A stretch of DNA of 64,000 bases from Ancistrus triradiatus (Eukaryota; Chordata; Actinopteri; Siluriformes; Loricariidae), in assembly GCA_025084515.1 (NCBI GenBank), contig JAJAGP010000348.1, positions 397,919 through 461,918 on the forward strand, read 5' to 3'. Every line of letters starts with the position of its first letter. Positions within the stretch are counted from its first letter, which is position 1. Shown one piece after another: positions 23,345 through 35,174 of this stretch. A program made the position numbers and the translations under genes. Under the pieces are notes generated by a model, which searched no databases, had not been told where the DNA came from, and saw only the letters and a program-made list of their open reading frames with translations.

Positions 23345-24000
23345 TACAGTCCCACCCACATTTCCATGGTGCACCTTCTCGTAACACTGGTATTGGGATG
23401 GTGGGTGCAACTGCAGCACACAGAGCCCCAGCACACTTTGCGGTTTCTTGGCTCTACTAAGCATCTAATCAACTTGATGGGTGTTCTGGACACTGTTCCA
23501 CGCTGTGGGGTCTGTTTATACGGCCTTGGTGCCTGAGAACAATTACAGTAGGGTGTGGGTGCCAGCTCAACACAAGCGCCATTAGTCTGTGACCCTGGAG
23601 GAGGATGGATCCCGCACCGCAAATAGCACGCATCAAGGAGGGCAGTAAAGGGCTTGTCAGAAACACAAAAGCTGAGTGTACTTATGAGATTGTGCGAGAG
23701 GGTGGAGAGGTGGTAGCCAATACTATCTCGGTGTGTTATACCACTTCACATTCTGGCTAGCTGTTGAAGACGTGCCGTGAGATTTTGTTTAGTTTTCATC
23801 TGAAGCACAATGAATAGTCACTTCTGCTGAACATCAGCCAACCAAAATAAGAATAAATAACAACAAGTTCCTCTAAAACTGGCTGTTTCTCATCATGGAA
23901 AAGGAACCGACTGATTTGTAATGCCTGTCCTGTGGTCAAACACCATGTGCACCACAAGCATTATGGTACAGAGGACTCTGCACAAATGTTTGTTTGTTGT
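23345..24000. other. Intron 1 stretch, no recognised feature
   Basis: Somewhat GC-richer than its surroundings at 23350-23620, with an open minus-strand frame rich in Pro and Cys that lacks splice signals or recognisable homology. I do not call it coding. Confidence 0.4.
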
Positions 24001-24043
24001 CTCTCTGTCTCTGTCTCTGTCTCTGTCTCTGTCTCTGTCTCTG

Positions 24044-24119
<76 letters not shown>

Positions 24120-24265
24120 TCGTCGGACGAGGGAGCTCGATATCGATATATATATAGAGATAGAGATAGAGATCGCGATCGCGAGATCTCGGCGCGCAGA
24201 AGATATCGATCGCGAGAGAGAGAGCGAGAGAGAAGCGCTTGAGATCGCACGCGATCTCTCTCCGC

Positions 24266-24341
<76 letters not shown>
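24001..24341. repeat. (TCTGTC)n-(CT)n-palindrome-(CT)n compound repeat
   Basis: About ten TCTGTC hexamers (24004-24064) run into pure CT (to 24114). An unusual linker at 24120-24262, dense in GATATCGAT and GCGATCGCGA palindromes, follows, and then a second CT run (24272-24341) ends in CACACACATACACACA. Every reading frame across it gives artefactual Ser-Leu, Arg-Glu or Val-Ser repeats. Confidence 0.9.
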
Positions 24342-24348
<7 letters not shown>

Positions 24349-24369
24349 TACACACAGGCCACTTGTTTC

Positions 24370-24857
24370 TAAACTCATTGTCCATTTTATCAGTTCCACT
24401 TACCATAGAGAAGAACTTTGTAGTTCTACAATCACAGGCTGTAGTCCATCTGTTTCTCTACATACTTTGTTTGTCCCCTTTACACTGTTCTCTAATGGTC
24501 AGGACTCAGACAGGACCAGCACAGAGCAGGTACTTTTGGGTGGTGGATCTTTCTCAGCACTGCAGTAACACTGACGTGGTGGTGGTGGTGTGTTATTGTG
24601 TGCTGTGCTGGTACGAGTGGATCAGACAGCAGTGCTGCTGCTGTTTTTAAACACCTCAGTGTCACTGCTAGTCCACCAGCCAAAAGATTCCAGCCTCCAG
24701 CATCCTGTAGGCAGCATCCTGTGAGCACTAATGAAGGATTAAAGGATGACCAACACATGAGCTGCTGTCTCTGACTTTACATCTACAAGGTGAAACATCA
24801 TGTTAGATCTGTCTGATGAGTGGACAGCAAGAGAACAGTGTTTAAAAACTCCAGCAG
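24370..24857 (+). repeat. Dispersed repeat E with internal inverted repeat
   Basis: It begins CTCATTGTCCATTTTATCAG. Its first 40 bases or so recur at 39675-39706. Within it, CTGCTGCTGTTTTTAAACAC (24635) and GTGTTTAAAAACTCCAGCAG (24838) are inverted copies with two mismatches, enclosing about 220 bp. This looks like a non-autonomous DNA transposon, or two nested ones. No coding is seen. Confidence 0.65.
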
Positions 24858-25920
24858 ACAAAGAGAACCCAATTAACATATGAGATTATTATAAAAAAAT
24901 ATTATACTTGGTCATTTATTTATTGAGGAAATAAGTGTGAACCTCTAAAGATTAGCAGGGACTTTGAAAGTGAAATTAGAGTCAGTTGTTTTCAATCAAT
25001 GGGATAGCAATCAGGCATGAGTGGGCACACTGCTGTATTTAGAGAACAGGGATCTATCAGAGTCTGATCTTCACAGCATGCTTGTGGAAGTGTGTCAATG
25101 TATGAACAAATGAGCTTTCTGAGGGCTTCAGAAAATGTTAATATTAACGCTCATTAGACTGAGAAAAAAAAAATACAAAATGATCTGTAAAGAGTTTGGA
25201 CCCCATCAATCGACAATCAGACAGACTGTGTACAAACTGAGGAACTTCAAGACCATTGTTACTCCGTTCTCATGAAAAAAATGAAAAAAAAAAACATGAA
25301 ATAAGTCTGTGAGGTCACAGGGTAACTTCTAAACAAGTAAAGGCCTCTCTCACATGGACTAATGTTAATGTTCATGAACTCACCATCAGGAGAACATTGG
25401 ACAACAATGGTGTTGCTGCAAGAAGAAAGCCATTGCTCTCCAAAAATAACACTGTGGCACATGGACAATGCAGAATGATTGGAAAACATTTTATGGATGG
25501 ATGAAACCAATATAGAGCTTTTGAGTTTAAAGGAGATGTGTTATGTCTGGAGAAAGAACAACACTGCATTCCATCATTAGAACCTTATCTGTGAAACCTG
25601 GTGGTGGTAGCATCATGGTTTGCTGCATCTGAGCAGGGATGATGAGGAAATGTGAGGAAACCCACCAACATCCAGAGCTGTTCTGTACGGCGGAATGAGC
25701 TAAACCAAGCCAATAAGCATGGCTGATTGCAGTTATTGCTGCACAAGTGGATCACAGGTATGTAATTATTGGATTATATTATAGCAAATATGTAATACTG
25801 GATTATTTTCCTCAATAAATAAATGACCAAGTATAATAAGTTGGTTTCATTTGTTTAATTGGTTTCTTTTTAACTACTTGATATTGTATATTTGAGGTTG
25901 TTTTATGTCATATTTCTGCT
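24858..25920 (+). mobile_element. Tc1-A copy, heavily decayed
   Basis: It shares landmarks in order with the copy at 14731: AAAGAGAACCCAATTAAC, TTATTTATTGAGGAAA, TGTTTTCAATCAATGGGATA, GAGTTTGGACCCCATCAATC, TCTAAACAAGTAAAGGCCTC, GTGGTGGTAGCATCATGG and TCCTCAATAAATAAATGACC. The transposase has many indels; an A-rich expansion (AAAAAAAAAATAC near 25165) disrupts the N-terminus. The outer ends are missing at the left and decayed at the right. Confidence 0.85.
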
Positions 25921-25947
25921 TGTGTGCGCTTATTTTCTGTCATATTT

Positions 25948-25950
<3 letters not shown>

Positions 25951-25990
<40 letters not shown>

Positions 25991-25994
25991 GAGG

Positions 25995-26072
<78 letters not shown>

Positions 26073-26085
26073 GAGGCGACGAGAG

Positions 26086-26156
<71 letters not shown>
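25951..26156. repeat. (CA)n-(GA)n compound microsatellite
   Basis: About 17 CA units, then about 32 GA units, a short GGAGGCGACGAGAGGATGA interruption, and about 33 more GA units. It begins next to the decayed right end of the Tc1-A copy (TATTTCTGCACACACA). Frames across it are artefacts. Confidence 0.95.
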
Positions 26157-26158
<2 letters not shown>

Positions 26159-26885
26159 TGAGTGAGAATCACTGTCTACTGGTTTCAAGAGCCTTAACAC
26201 TATAACTTGATCCCAAACAAGTGCTTAATATTTTCTATTTGCACCATTTTATACATTGTTTATAACTATTTTATATATACTTTGGCAATCATGTACCTTT
26301 AACATTCACACTGATAAAGTCCTATTGAACTGAACTAAGAGAGAGTGAGAGAGACTGTTTGCGTGGGCGTGTCGATCTAATCACTAAAACAACAAAAGCT
26401 ACATGGTGTTCCAGTTCACATTTTCATATCACAACTTGTGAGCATTTACCTCATAATTGTCCTATTCATTAAAAAAAACATGCATATAATATTCAACATT
26501 AGTCTAAGGTCATATATGACACTTACCGGTAATCCATGCTATGATTGTGTTACATGGAACCAGTAGCTTTGCAGACAAACAACCTAAACACCTGTCAGAC
26601 CTATGAATGACAGAAGGCCAGTGAAATGGAAAAGGATTTCTAATCTCTTACATATAAAACAAAGGATCAGAAATCTTAGAAGCTTATATTACACACTCCT
26701 GAGAGCTGCTGAAAGCAGAACTATTATACAATTAGGCTACAAGGAAGTAACAGCTGTTGGGGAACTAAAAATATAGATGTCGTTGCTGGTCAAATAGCCT
26801 ATTCTGTATATCGTACTTCTGTATGGTGCTACTCTTCCCTTCTGCTCTAAACAAAGCCTATTCGCTCAGGTCTGAATCTCCTATA
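26157..26885. other. Intron 1 stretch, no recognised feature
   Basis: AT-rich sequence without repeat or exon signals that I can support. Confidence 0.45.
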
Positions 26886-26887
26886 TA

Positions 26888-28096
26888 CAATGGGGCAAAA
26901 AGTATTTAGTCAGCCACTGACTGTGCTAGTTCTCCTACTTAGAAAGATGCGAGAGGTCTGTAATTTTCATCGTACAGTTCAACTATGAGAGACAAAATGA
27001 GAAAAAAATCCAGGAAATCACATTGTAGAATAAAAAAAAAAATTATTGTAAATCATGGTGGAAAATAAGTATTTGGTCACCCACAAACAAGCAAGATTTC
27101 TGGATCTCACAGACCTGTAACTACGCAAGATCTCATCCGGGTCAAAATGATCATGAGAATGGTGAGCAAAAATCCCAGAACTACACGGAGGGACCTGATG
27201 AATGACCTGCAGAGAGCTGGGACCAAAGTAACAAAGGCTGCCGTAACACACTACGCCGAGAGGGACTTGGATCCTGCAGTGCCAGGCGTGTCCCCCTGCT
27301 TAAGCCAGTACATGTCCAGGCCCATCTGAAGTTTGCCAGAGAGCATATGGATGATCCAGAAGAGGATTGGGAGAATGTCATGTGGTCAGATGAAACCAAA
27401 ATAGAACGTTTTGGTAAAAAGAAGAATGCTGAGTTGCATCCCAACACCATACCTACTGTGAAGCATGGGGTGGAACCATCATGCCTTGGGGGTTGTTTTT
27501 CTGCAAAGGGGACAGGACGACTGATACATGTTAAGGAAAGAATAAACGGGGCCATGTATCATGAGACTTTAAGCCAAAACCTCAGTGAGAGCATTGAAGA
27601 TGGAACGTGGTGGGGCTTCCAGCATGACAATGATCCCAAACACACCGCTTGGTCAATGAAGGAGTGGCTCTGTAAAAAGCATTTCAAGGTCCTGGAGTGG
27701 CCTAGCCAGTCTCTAGACCTCAACCCCGTAGAAAATGTGTGGAGGGAGTTGAAAGTCCGTGTTGCCCCAAAACATCACTGCTCTAGAGGAGATCTGCATG
27801 GAGGAATGGGCCAAAATACCAGCTACAGTGTGTGCCAACCTGGTGAAGACTTACAGGAAACGTTTGACCTCTGTCATTGTTATGTTACAAAGTATTGAGT
27901 TGAACTTTTGTTATTGACCAAATACTTATTTTCCAATTAAATTCTTTAAAAATCCTACAATGTGATTTCCTGGATTTTTTCTCATTTTGTCTCTCATAGT
28001 TGAAGTGTACCTATGATGAAAATTACAGACCTCTCTCATTCTAAGTAGGAGAACTTGCACAATCAGTGGCTGACTAAATACTTTTTTGCCCCACTG
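26888..28096 (+). mobile_element. Tc1-B transposon, internally deleted
   Basis: Both termini are present: CAATGGGGCAAAAAGTATTT at the left and TTTTTTGCCCCACTG at the right, flanked by TA on each side (26886-26887, 28097-28098). The length is 1209 bp against about 1600 for full copies. The deletion joins the 5' terminal region (GATCTCACAGACCTGTAACT) straight to the transposase at GCAAGATCTCATCCGG, which removes the start codon and the DNA-binding helices. Confidence 0.93.
27124..27898 (+). pseudogene. Tc1-B transposase pseudogene, catalytic core readable
   Basis: It lacks the N-terminal helix-turn-helix pair. A 183-residue open stretch (27347-27898) keeps all three catalytic blocks: MWSDETKIERFG, FQHDNDPKHTA and LDLNPVENVWREL. 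After LKVRV the shared 10-bp deletion shifts the frame, so the normal C-terminus is replaced by APKHHCSRGDLHGG... up to VTKY. It is the best-preserved Tc1-B core in the window but cannot bind its ends. Confidence 0.9.
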
Positions 28097-28098
28097 TA

Positions 28099-28454
28099 TG
28101 TATGATCCTATATGGTCATCCATATTAAACTGTGTCTTTAGTTCAAGTATAGGATTTTAAAAACGTGAACTCCTAATTAGTCCCTTTATTAGGACAACTC
28201 TTTTGGTTTCACGATGCCAAATTCCCAGTGTGCGCACACACACACCCTCTTGCAAACACACACAGCACACAGGAGGGAAACAGAAGATGCTTTGTGCTGT
28301 ATGCAACTGCCTGGTCTCCATGACAACCTATAAACACAAACGGGTCATCCAATGACAACGCTCTTACATCACCACCAGCTTATCTGGTACAGAGGGATGG
28401 GGGGGGCAGTCAGAAGGTAAACAATATGCATGGATTTAGTGTATGAGATCATAC

Positions 28455-28456
<2 letters not shown>
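28099..28456. other. Intron 1 stretch, CA-rich patches
   Basis: Contains GTGCGCACACACACACCCTC near 28230. Nothing else is recognisable. Confidence 0.4.
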
Positions 28457-28522
<66 letters not shown>

Positions 28523-28560
28523 CGTGCGTGTGTGCACGTGGGCGCGTGCGTGCGTGCACA
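28457..28560. repeat. (TG)n with (TGCG)n tail
   Basis: About 30 TG units followed by TGCG tetranucleotide units and a CpG-bearing GTGCACGTGGGCGCGTGCG segment. Alternating purine-pyrimidine sequence of this length can adopt Z-DNA. Confidence 0.93.
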
Positions 28561-29597
28561 CCAGAAAGGTGTGGTAGTGATACCGCCATAATGCCCATCA
28601 CTGTCTGCTGCTCTCAAGAGCCTTAACATAGTAACTTGATCCCAAACAAACATGGACTGAAACTACATGCAATCCTTAAATAAAGCTCATTCTGCATAAC
28701 AAAGACATTTTCACTACCGTCCAAATGCTTTTTCATCACACAAACAGTGACCATGTGGCTGGGGACCTTACAATACCCAAAAGGAAATCCAGACTACCTG
28801 GTAGATCTGTGTACACACCGAGTGTGCTAAGCAATGAGTAACCCTGAGCGCTAGACGATAGAGCTCTTGATTCAAGCTGACAAATGATATTGGGTTTGCT
28901 TCCTTCTCTCTCACGATCAGCATGACTGACTGATAATGACAATGCGACTTTGGGTTTTTTTGTGTTGAGTTTCAATAGGGAAGATGCAAACAATTAAAGC
29001 TTCTGTCCGGAAGGTCTTTTTTTTATTTATTTTTTTTTGCAATCCTGGAAAGTACCAGTGAGACCTGCAGCTATATAATAAACCTTGAGCTGTGCTTGGC
29101 TGCTTTTGAATTTTTCACAATCATTTATTTTAAACAACTAAACAGAAATGACTCAATGAGTGCATTTACAGGCACTTACTAATCCGTTTTCTTACTTACT
29201 AATAGTCAGATTTCTGCAGTTGTCTGATTATTCAAGTTGTCATATATACACAGTATACTCTGTTCTAGAAATCAGATGAAAAAATCCAATAGAGAGAGCT
29301 GGATTTTAGCTCAGTAACTGGACTTTTCAGCACATGCTTTTGCATACCACGATTTCAACTGGATATCAGTATCACAAAAGCCGCTAGCGCCATAAAATGC
29401 GGTTGTCAGGTCCTCTTATTCTTGCTTCTTTTGCCTTTTTCCATAGACCTGATGCTTATGTCTATAGCAGGATCTGGCAACCCTGAAATTAAACGCAGCA
29501 TCCACGAAACAGCTACCAAACACTTTTGGGGAGACTCCGAAACACTGTTTGTGTTAGTTTTCCCATGATCTGATTACACAAGTGCATTTAAACTCAT
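28561..29597. other. Intron 1 stretch, no recognised feature
   Basis: A T-rich run (29018-29038) is the only notable point. Short minus-strand frames lack splice context. Confidence 0.45.
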
Positions 29598-29598
29598 A

Positions 29599-30928
29599 GG
29601 GCCTCATTCATGAAACATGAGCAGAACGAATTTGCGCGTAAATCGTTCGTAAAACACCTTTTCCGCAAATGTCCGGCTTCATGAAAATATTCGTAGTCCC
29701 AAAATGTTAGTACGTACAACTAAAATCTACACATGGTCCTCAGGACTTGTAAACTGTTCGTAACGTCTGAAAGACACCAGAAGTGTCACTAGACATGACT
29801 GCACTTGAATTACAGTAGTGCCCAATGAATAAGAATTATTAATATTACAATTCCATAATACAGTAAAAAAAGAAAAGAAAACGAAATTACACATAACAAG
29901 CACTATTAATAATACAGCCTGTTATTCAGAGAAACTTCCAATAAGCCTAAACACTTGAATAGAAATTACATTTTAAATACAGCTATCCATAGTAAATATA
30001 TATTCATCTTCAAGGTACGATGTTTGGTATATAAAATACCATTTTTAACTTTCCCTGTGCAGCAAATCCAGCATAACACAAAACACTACGCATAGTTATG
30101 TCTCAGGTTGTGTGTGAGCAGTTTAAACTTTAAATGAGGCACGGTGATCTAATGATGCATTTGCATATCTAAATAAGAAAAGACGACCATTCGATCAAAG
30201 TGCAATTGATCTGTTATAGGACAGGTTATCTTCTGAGCATTGTGGCCAGGAGGAAGCCTCGGACGCATGCAGCTCAGCTGGCAGACGTCTGAAGAGTGGC
30301 GGTAAGAGATCATAGGCTTATCAGTACGAAAACAAATGCTAGAAGCAGTGCTTAATTTGTAGAACATGAAGTAAGGGAAGACTGAGCGTGCTGTGATCCA
30401 CCAAATGGGTATTACATGAAAAGGTCCCAGAATGAATAAACACAACTGTGCTTGTAGTTGAACACCTAATACAGTAGCCTTATTTGCTTAATCCAGACAA
30501 ATAAGAACACCGGAACGCATTTGCTCCAAATATGAGCAGTACCGGATCTTGGTCCGGCATGATCCGGCTCAAATTAAGCACTGACTAGAAGATTGTACAT
30601 TTATTCATACAGCCTACATGGAATTTGGTGTCAAGCTGCTGTTTAATTACCTGAAACACCACTATGGACTCTCAAAAACAAAAAAAAATTGATTTGAATG
30701 CACTTTGTTCAATAAAACATTGGTTTCCAATCAAAACATTGGTTCCTCAGTCCAAAGCCTTTATCATACGTTGGTAAATTGTTATTCATGGCCGTGAATT
30801 ATGGTAATTGTATGCTAATTATAAAGGAACGTGCAAGTGCGACCCATTTAGGAACGACCGGTATTCATTAACATACACACGCTCTATTAATGAATCTCAT
30901 GTTTATGCGGCGTTCATGAATGTGGCGG
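29599..30928. mobile_element. Possible DNA transposon remnant with TTCATGAA ends
   Basis: The left end GGGCCTCATTCATGAA and right end TTCATGAATGTGGCGG are imperfect inverted repeats about 1.3 kb apart, and TTCGTAAAAC-type words recur near the left end. No transposase frame or clear target duplication is seen. A hAT-type MITE sits inside it, so it is the older insertion. Confidence 0.4.
30346..30583. mobile_element. hAT-type MITE with 8-bp target duplication
   Basis: Terminal inverted repeats CAGTGCTTAATTTG and CAAATTAAGCACTG are perfect over 14 bp and bound a 238-bp unit. They are flanked by GCTAGAAG at the left (30338-30345) and ACTAGAAG at the right (30584-30591), an 8-bp duplication with one mismatch. 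An 8-bp duplication plus CAG-starting ends is the hallmark of hAT elements. No coding capacity, so it depends on a transposase from elsewhere. The interior has ACCGGATCTTGGTCCGGCAT, itself a small palindrome. Confidence 0.8.
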
Positions 30929-31199
30929 AGAGTTTTTGGAAATGTCCATTTAAACGTACAGATCTGCCCAGCACATGATGGTACAGCATACAGTACTGTG
31001 CTGAACTTTAATCACAATATTTAACTTAATAATTACATCAGATTCCTATGTTAAATGCTTATTTATTCAGATCCACGTGCAGAGGTGGGAGTTAGAGTTT
31101 AAGAGCAGAAGTCTATAATTCACTTGAAAGCTCACTATCGTGTGCTCGCTTGCTCGTGTTTGAACTAAACTGTTCTAACTCAGTTCATGTGTTTAGAGA

Positions 31200-31450
31200 T
31201 GTGTATGTGATAGCCCACTGTGGGTAGCAATGTCTGACGGTCAGGGTTCAAATCATGGGAGGGACTTGAAACATGGTCAGACTGAATGTTTAAAAGGGAA
31301 AAAAACCCAGGTGCAGATGCCAGGATAAATGGGCAGGGAGGTGTCAGGAAGAGCATCCGGCATAGAAACCTGTGCCAAATCGAATATCTGGATCAAGATG
31401 GTCTGCTGTGGCAATTCCCATAAGAGCAGCTGGAAGTGAAACAACAACCT
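31200..31450 (+). repeat. SINE with RTE-type tail
   Basis: The tRNA-like head has a B-box-like GGTTCAAATCA and upstream TAGCCCACTGTGGGTAGCA. The body has GAAGAGCATCCGGCATAGAA and GTGCCAAATCGAATATCTGG. The tail GGTCTGCTGTGGCAATTCCC then ATAAGAGCAGCTGGAAG is the same type as the 3' end of the RTE-like LINE at 54850-54925 (CCAATGTGGCGACTCCCAAC, AGGAGCAGCC). Confidence 0.7.
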
Positions 31451-32049
31451 AATATCCATTGTGATGTAGAGACCACAATGTGGCTGCTGTTTACAGAAAG
31501 CTACAACTGGTTCATGGTTTGGGCTTTCATTCTCATCAGGCTCTCAATGATGGGAAAGAAAAAGGCAAAAGGGGTTTTACAAAGTATAATATGTAGGAGA
31601 CTTGATATGAATTATGACATAGGATTGTTTACAACAATTTTTGAGAATTATTTTCTTAGAATAAAGGCACTGGTAAGCATTGTTTAACAACCAGCCAATC
31701 GACGTCCACTTACTTTAACAACCAACGTCTTAATAAATATAATAAATGATAATAGAAAATAAAAATCTACTCCAGATTTGGCTGTAAACAAAAAAAGGTT
31801 TAGCATGTGTATTTTAACTGCCATAAACAGCATTTATGTCATACTTCAATGTTTTGTTGATATATTTTTATTTATTTCATGAATAAATGAACTACCGGCA
31901 TAAGTAGGAACTACGTTACGGTATGTGTTGTGCACAGACACTTTCCTGATGTGACTTGAAAAGGAAAAGCGTACTCGGCTTAAAGGTTTAAGCAGGGGTG
32001 GGCGATATGGTAAAAGATTATATCACGATAATTAAAGATATTTTCACGA
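31451..32049. other. Intron 1 stretch with a short transposon-like scrap
   Basis: Near 31997-32050 the text GGTGGGCGATATGGTAAAAG with ATATCACGATAATT looks like the end of a common fish DNA transposon, cut by the SINE that follows. Otherwise nothing. Confidence 0.35.
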
Positions 32050-32050
32050 C

Positions 32051-32198
32051 ACACCAGAAGGTCCAGGGTTCAAATCCCACCTCTGCCAAGCTGCCACTGT
32101 TGGGTTCTTGAGCAAGGCCCTTAAGCCACAGTTGCTTGGATTGTAAGACTGTATCGCTCTGAATAAGGACATCTGCTAAATGCTGTAAATGTAAATGT
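32051..32198 (+). repeat. tRNA-derived SINE, L2-type tail, 5'-truncated (S3)
   Basis: Starts inside the head at CCAGAAGGTCCAGGGTTCAA and runs through TGCCACTGTTGGGTTCTTGA to GCTAAATGCTGTAAATGTAA. The A box is missing; 5' truncation is common for LINE-mobilised copies. Confidence 0.85.
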
Positions 32199-34161
32199 AG
32201 TTTCTACAAGTGGACTCATTCCTTCTTGGTTGTGTGCAGCCAGCAATTTTTGTTTATTTATGGTTGTATTCCATCATGTCCCATTACGCTTTTATAGTTT
32301 GGTTCCACAGTGTGTGATTGTTAATGTGTGCTTATTTAGTACATTCTCGTGTATTTGAACAGTTGACAGTGGAATTGATGCCCGTGGGAGGGAGTGATAT
32401 CTGTAACAGTTCAGGCTTTGGATGCTATGTAGGTGTTAGCGTTCCACACGTGCTCTCAGGGATATCTGTGACACATTTACATATCGTTTGCGTGCTGTTT
32501 TCTTGTAACAATACCCTTTATATTTACATTGCAGTAGCATAAAAAGTTTGTGACTATGGTAATGTCCAGTTAATGACCTGTTTCTCAGAACATTGTGCAG
32601 ACATTAAATGGCGCACACCTGTACTTCAGTTAAAGGTTAGCTTTCTCTCATTTTCAGTGCACTTTTAACCATAAATAGCTTTTTCATTAAACACTTTCAT
32701 TTTCTGTTCCATCTGTACTTGTAATTCGCACTGTTCTGTACAGGGCACTCATTGTATTTTGTGTTTTGCAGTGACACACACAGATGGCAGTTTATCAAAA
32801 CTGTAAATTACTGGCTTTAATTGTTATCTGGGAAGACGAGGGATCACAAACAGGAAATGACTGCAGCTCCTTTAGATGAAAGTGTGCGAGAATGAATGGA
32901 GAATGGGGATACCAAGAGAAGTTGGCTTTGTTTTGGGATGGTTGCCTTGGCAGGAGAGAATGGACATGTAGGTTAATCAATAAGCCAATGGAGGGATGGG
33001 TTCACGCGCAGTTCACAACAGCAAGTCACAAAGCAACAGGCATCCATTCATCTTGTATGGAAGCGTGCAAAGAAAATTTTACAGCAGCATGCCGCAGTCT
33101 GAGGGAGTTTAGTTTTAGGTAAAAGGGTTATTTTTAATCTGAGGAAGAGATTTAGCTACGCAAATGATACAAAAGTGAAACGTAACATAACTAGTTAGAT
33201 GTTTAAAAATGGCTATTTGAAAAAGTACTTCAAATATTTTAAACAAAAGTAAACAAGTGAATGTCTATAGATTACACAATAACTACGATTTTTCAGCTGG
33301 GTTTTTCTTTTACTGCTGTTCAAGATTTCATATCAGAACCTTAAAACTACAATTTATATACATTATCCAAAAAAAAATAAAAATAAATAAAAAATAAAAT
33401 CAGAATGGCTTCTTCTGTCATTCATTCAAGTACATTCATGAACTCACGAAGGGAGGAAAGTCTCAAATCGAGTGGGTTCAAAATGACTTTGTCCACATAC
33501 ATATGATACTGATTACAGTCCTTATTCTCAGCAATAGCACAGACAGAATTAAGATTACGATCTGCCTCCATGATCTGCTTTAACAGACAGAATCGCAATA
33601 ATAAACACATTTTATTACTGGTGCTGAAAATGCTGACACCTCACCCCAAGGTATTTTAACAACCGGGACATTGGCTATTCAAACTCACGTTTTCCCTGGC
33701 AGCCACATGAATAAACAATCACAGTCCATGGTGGGCGGATGATTTGGAATTGTTTTGTTGACAACGCACTAGAACATGTTTGCAACACAAGCTTTAAGGA
33801 GCTGGTACCTAAAAAACTAATCACCACCAGCAATATGCAACTAGTTTGGATTTTACACAATGAGAATAGCCCATAAGAATAAGAACTGCAATCAGTATCA
33901 TATGCATGTGGACAAACACTCTGCAAACAACAACTGTTGGCCAAAAATGCAAAGACAAAACTGGCACGTCTTATGGAAACACAACAAAGCCCAAAGAGTA
34001 GATCACAGTGCAGAGACCATGTGGATACAACAGATCTGCAGCTTGAACCAACACTTAAGTTATAATAATAGAACCAGTAGAAAGACAGCACTGAATGCAT
34101 CACATTTTACCTGGTCAAGGACTTAAGATGTTTTCTTATATGTATATGTATGCTTGCATGT

Positions 34162-34162
<1 letters not shown>
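32199..34162. other. Intron 1 stretch, no recognised feature
   Basis: Nearly 2 kb without a supported exon or repeat. Short A-rich run at 33368-33400. Short overlapping frames on both strands between 33675 and 34126 have no splice context. Confidence 0.45.

Positions 34163-34252
<90 letters not shown>
34163..34252. repeat. (CA)n microsatellite, 90 bp
   Basis: A pure run of about 45 CA units, the longest uninterrupted CA tract in the window and probably highly polymorphic. Confidence 0.97.
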
Positions 34253-34255
<3 letters not shown>

Positions 34256-34384
34256 CCTCTGATGGTTCAATTTATAACATTTCAACTTTATGATGGGAAT
34301 CTGATAATCCACAGTCAGCAGAAAACATATTCCGAATTTTGAATTTCGATTTTTCCATGGCATGCAGTTATGTCTCAGACAGCT

Positions 34385-34830
34385 TTGTAAATTATTTACA
34401 GGTGTGGTCTGATTAGACATTGGGTCTTACCACAAGAGAGCGTGAACGTGCTTCCAGACTGTCTACAAAAAGGTCACCAAGAAGCTGATTTTGGGTAGTG
34501 TACCTCTTGGTGACAGATCGTTGACTGCTGGACATGCTTCTCTGATGCACTTGAAGATATTTTGTCCAAACTTTGAGAGGAAGCACATTATTGGACTGAG
34601 AGAAGCAGGATTTGCCCAAAATGTAGATCGTTCTGATCTAGCTCTTAGGTGTTAGGAGCAGTGGTTCATTGAGAGGACACACACATAGCAAACAGGCTCT
34701 GGACGGCCCAGACCGATCATCAGTAGAGAGGATCGTTTGATCCACCAATAAGCACAAGCAGCACCCACAGTTTCATTGTCCACCATCCAGATACAGGTGG
34801 TATCTTCACTACACACCCCCTGCCTCTGCC
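34385..34830 (+). mobile_element. Tc1-E-like transposase remnant
   Basis: Decayed words recall a further Tc1-like lineage. GAGAGGAAGCACATTATTGG then ACTGAGAGAAGCAGGATTTG gives a frame like HIIGLREAGF, the opening helix of that group's transposase. Later come AGTAGAGAGGATCGTTTGAT and CCACCATCCAGATACAGGTG. No termini or catalytic blocks are seen. It abuts the truncated Tc1-A copy to its right. Confidence 0.4.
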
Positions 34831-34855
34831 TGAACCACTTCGAGGTGCTTTAGAT

Positions 34856-35141
34856 TGTCACACAAGTCCTAAAAGTAGATAATGAGAACCATTCATTTAT
34901 ATATTGAGGAAAATTATCCAATATTACACATTAATGAGTGGCAAAAGTATGTGAACCTCTAGGATTAGCAGTTAATTTGGAGGTGAAATTAGAGTCAGGT
35001 GTTTTCAATCAATGGGATGACAATCAGGTGCGAGTGGGCACCCTGTTTTATTTACAGAACAGAGATCTATCAAAGTTCACTCTTCACAACACATTTGTGG
35101 AAGTGTATCATGGCCCGAACAAAGGAGATTTCTGAGAAGCT

Positions 35142-35174
<33 letters not shown>

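Noticed and set aside
23344..23622. A Cys/Pro-rich 92-codon minus-strand frame
   Set aside because: It starts at the edge of a SINE, lacks splice signals and has no recognisable motif; an overlapping plus frame is equally open.
24001..24341. Several overlapping open frames of 80-146 codons on both strands
   Set aside because: They translate simple TCTGTC, CT or GA repeats into Ser-Leu, Val-Ser or Arg-Glu runs and have no coding meaning.
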